Assembly (NCBI GenBank): GCA_023417315.1
Contig: JAEZFW010000080.1
Span: 1-15,108, forward strand
From: Pseudomonadota bacterium
Lineage (GTDB): Bacteria; Pseudomonadota; Gammaproteobacteria; Steroidobacterales; Steroidobacteraceae
Length of the DNA stretch: 15,108 nucleotides
Reading direction: 5' to 3'
The stretch's first letter is position 1, and each line of letters starts with the position of its first letter. The notes below the pieces were generated by a model. The model made no database searches. It was not told where the DNA came from and worked only from the letters and a program-made list of their open reading frames with translations. The translations under genes and the position numbers were made by a program. Of this stretch, positions 13,761-15,108 are shown in pieces.

Positions 13761-15038
13761 ATGCCATCAACTCACATTCGCTCCTACTACGCAGCGTCGG
13801 CCAACGACGCGCCGGATCATTCGCCGCTCGCGGGACTGATCGAGGTCGACGTGTGCGTAGTCGGTGGCGGCATGGCGGGCTGTTCCACGGCGCTCCATCT
13901 CGCTGAGCGCGGCTACACCGTCGCTCTTGTCGAAGGACAACGAATCGGGTGGGGCGCCTCGGGCCGCAGTGGCGGACAAGCCTTGACCGGATTCGCCTCT
14001 GGTCAGCACAAGCTCGTACGTCAAGTTGGTGCCCATGCGGCGCGGCAGATGTGGGACATGTCAGTCGAGGCGCTCGATCTGTTGAAAGATTTGGTCGAGC
14101 GCCACTCCATCGACTGCGATCTTCACTGGGGCGCCATGCATGCGGCGGTCAAGGAGCGCCAACGCAGAGACTTACTCGAGGAGGCGCAGGAAACCGGTGC
14201 GCTCTACGGCTATGAGCATCTCGAGTTCTGGGAGCGAGACACCGTACGTGAGTTGCTAGCGACCGATCGCTATTGCGCTGGCGTCTTCGACAGCCACAGC
14301 GGTCACTTGCATCCGCTGAACTACACGCTCGGTCTTACCGCAGCCGCCCAGCGCGCAGGCGTGCGCATCTACGAGAACTCTTCCGTGACGGAGGTGCGTC
14401 ACGGAGATCGGCCCACCGTCGTGACCTCGGGAGGTGTAGTCAAAGCGAAGTTCGTCGCGCTCTGCTGCAACGCATATATCGGATCACTCTCGCCACCTTT
14501 ACGCGCGCGAATCATGCCCGTCGGCACTTACATCATTGCGACGCAGCCGTTAGGCGCAGAGCGCATCAGCAATCTGATCCGGAAGAACATTGCGGTCTCG
14601 GACGTGAACTTCGTTCTCGACTATTTCCGCCGCTCTGCCGATCACCGACTGCTCTTCGGCGGTCGCGTCAGCTACTCAGGTCTGAATTCGATCGGCACGG
14701 AGCGCGCCACACGGCGACGGATGCTGAACGTCTTTCCTCAGCTGCACGACGTGCGCATCGATTACGCCTGGGGCGGCTACGTCGATATCACGATGAATCG
14801 CGCACCGGATTTCGGTCGGCTGACACCCAATGTCTATTATCTGCAGGGCTTCTCTGGTCACGGCATCGCGCTGTCGACGATCGCAGGCAAGCTCTTGGCG
14901 GAAGCGGTTTCGGGACATGCCGAACGTTTCGATCTCTTCACGAAACTCACTCACCGCAATTTCCCAGGCGGACCGTGGTTACGCACGCCCGCGTTGATGC
15001 TCGCGATGATGTGGTACCGCCTCAAAGACTTGCTTTGA
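13761..15038 (+). CDS. puuB: Gamma-glutamylputrescine oxidoreductase PuuB
   Basis: A 425-residue FAD-dependent amine oxidase of the DAO family that oxidises gamma-glutamylputrescine to gamma-glutamyl-aminobutyraldehyde. The ADP-binding fold begins at about residue 29 (VDVCVVGGGMAG) with GGGMAG at 35-40 and Glu58 at the end of the second strand. GWGASGRSGGQ (63-73) is the characteristic FAD-contacting loop of PuuB-like oxidases, and the C-terminal YLQGFSGHGIALSTIAGKLLAEA is the second FAD-binding segment. The length equals that of E. coli PuuB within one residue. The ATG at 13761 follows a weak GGGA ribosome site. It is the only polyamine gene on the plus strand, divergent from puuD. The stop is followed four bases later by a heptamer repeat array. 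Confidence 0.92.
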   Translation: MPSTHIRSYYAASANDAPDHSPLAGLIEVDVCVVGGGMAGCSTALHLAERGYTVALVEGQRIGWGASGRSGGQALTGFASGQHKLVRQVGAHAARQMWDMSVEALDLLKDLVERHSIDCDLHWGAMHAAVKERQRRDLLEEAQETGALYGYEHLEFWERDTVRELLATDRYCAGVFDSHSGHLHPLNYTLGLTAAAQRAGVRIYENSSVTEVRHGDRPTVVTSGGVVKAKFVALCCNAYIGSLSPPLRARIMPVGTYIIATQPLGAERISNLIRKNIAVSDVNFVLDYFRRSADHRLLFGGRVSYSGLNSIGTERATRRRMLNVFPQLHDVRIDYAWGGYVDITMNRAPDFGRLTPNVYYLQGFSGHGIALSTIAGKLLAEAVSGHAERFDLFTKLTHRNFPGGPWLRTPALMLAMMWYRLKDLL

Positions 15039-15042
15039 AGGC

Positions 15043-15088
15043 GAACGGTGAACAGCGAACGGTGAACGGTGAACGTGAAAAGCTGTTC
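15043..15088. repeat. Heptamer array after puuB (element D, cut by the window end)
   Basis: Five 7-nt units follow each other exactly: GAACGGT / GAACAGC / GAACGGT / GAACGGT / GAACGTG (15043-15077). The second, variant unit occurs again in reverse complement as GCTGTTC at 15082-15088. The order unit, variant, unit, unit is the same as in the left arrays at 8530 and 6376. A full inverted partner array, if present, lies beyond the window. Confidence 0.85.
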
Positions 15089-15108
15089 AACGTGACGGCG
15101 GCTCGAGA

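Overview
This 15.1 kb stretch looks like the chromosome of a GC-rich gammaproteobacterium. The evidence is an E. coli-like Puu/Pot polyamine gene set, two lipoproteins with ordinary lipoboxes, a secreted S8 protease with a C-terminal PPC domain of the kind common in Xanthomonadales-like bacteria, and tight proteobacterial gene packing. The lineage assignment is an inference from gene content; nothing here fixes the genus. I see no rRNA, tRNA, CRISPR array, integrase or transposase gene.

Left part (1-6375). A small membrane protein of the DUF2905 type (165-365, +) converges on, and overlaps by 11 bp, a minus-strand row of genes. Reading that row from its distal end these are a Cys/Met-metabolism PLP enzyme (355-1527), a lipoprotein with a sugar-phosphate isomerase/epimerase-like TIM barrel (1544-2521), a secreted subtilisin-family protease (2647-4680) and a class I/II aminotransferase related to methionine aminotransferases (5236-6375). 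A 555-nt spacer (4681-5235) upstream of the protease carries several short dyads but no convincing gene.

Right part (6655-15038). This is a polyamine (putrescine) uptake and catabolism locus. puuB (gamma-glutamylputrescine oxidase, +) is divergent from a minus-strand series: puuD, puuA, potF, potG, potH, potI. PotFGHI form an ABC importer for putrescine. PuuA glutamylates putrescine, PuuB oxidises the product, and PuuD releases GABA from gamma-glutamyl-GABA. The aldehyde dehydrogenase (PuuC), the GABA aminotransferase (PuuE) and a regulator (PuuR) are not in the window.

The most unusual feature is not a gene. Where the polyamine genes do not overlap or nearly abut, the long gaps hold arrays of 7- or 8-nt tandem repeats: 6376-6609, 8530-8642, 11036-11351 and 15043 to the window end. 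In the three complete cases an array at one side is mirrored by an inverted array of the same unit at the other, enclosing 56-244 nt of unrelated sequence. The unit differs from locus to locus but matches within each locus. Three of the four left-hand arrays have the same order: unit, variant unit, unit, unit. I know of no standard feature type that describes this. It is the best candidate here for something undescribed.
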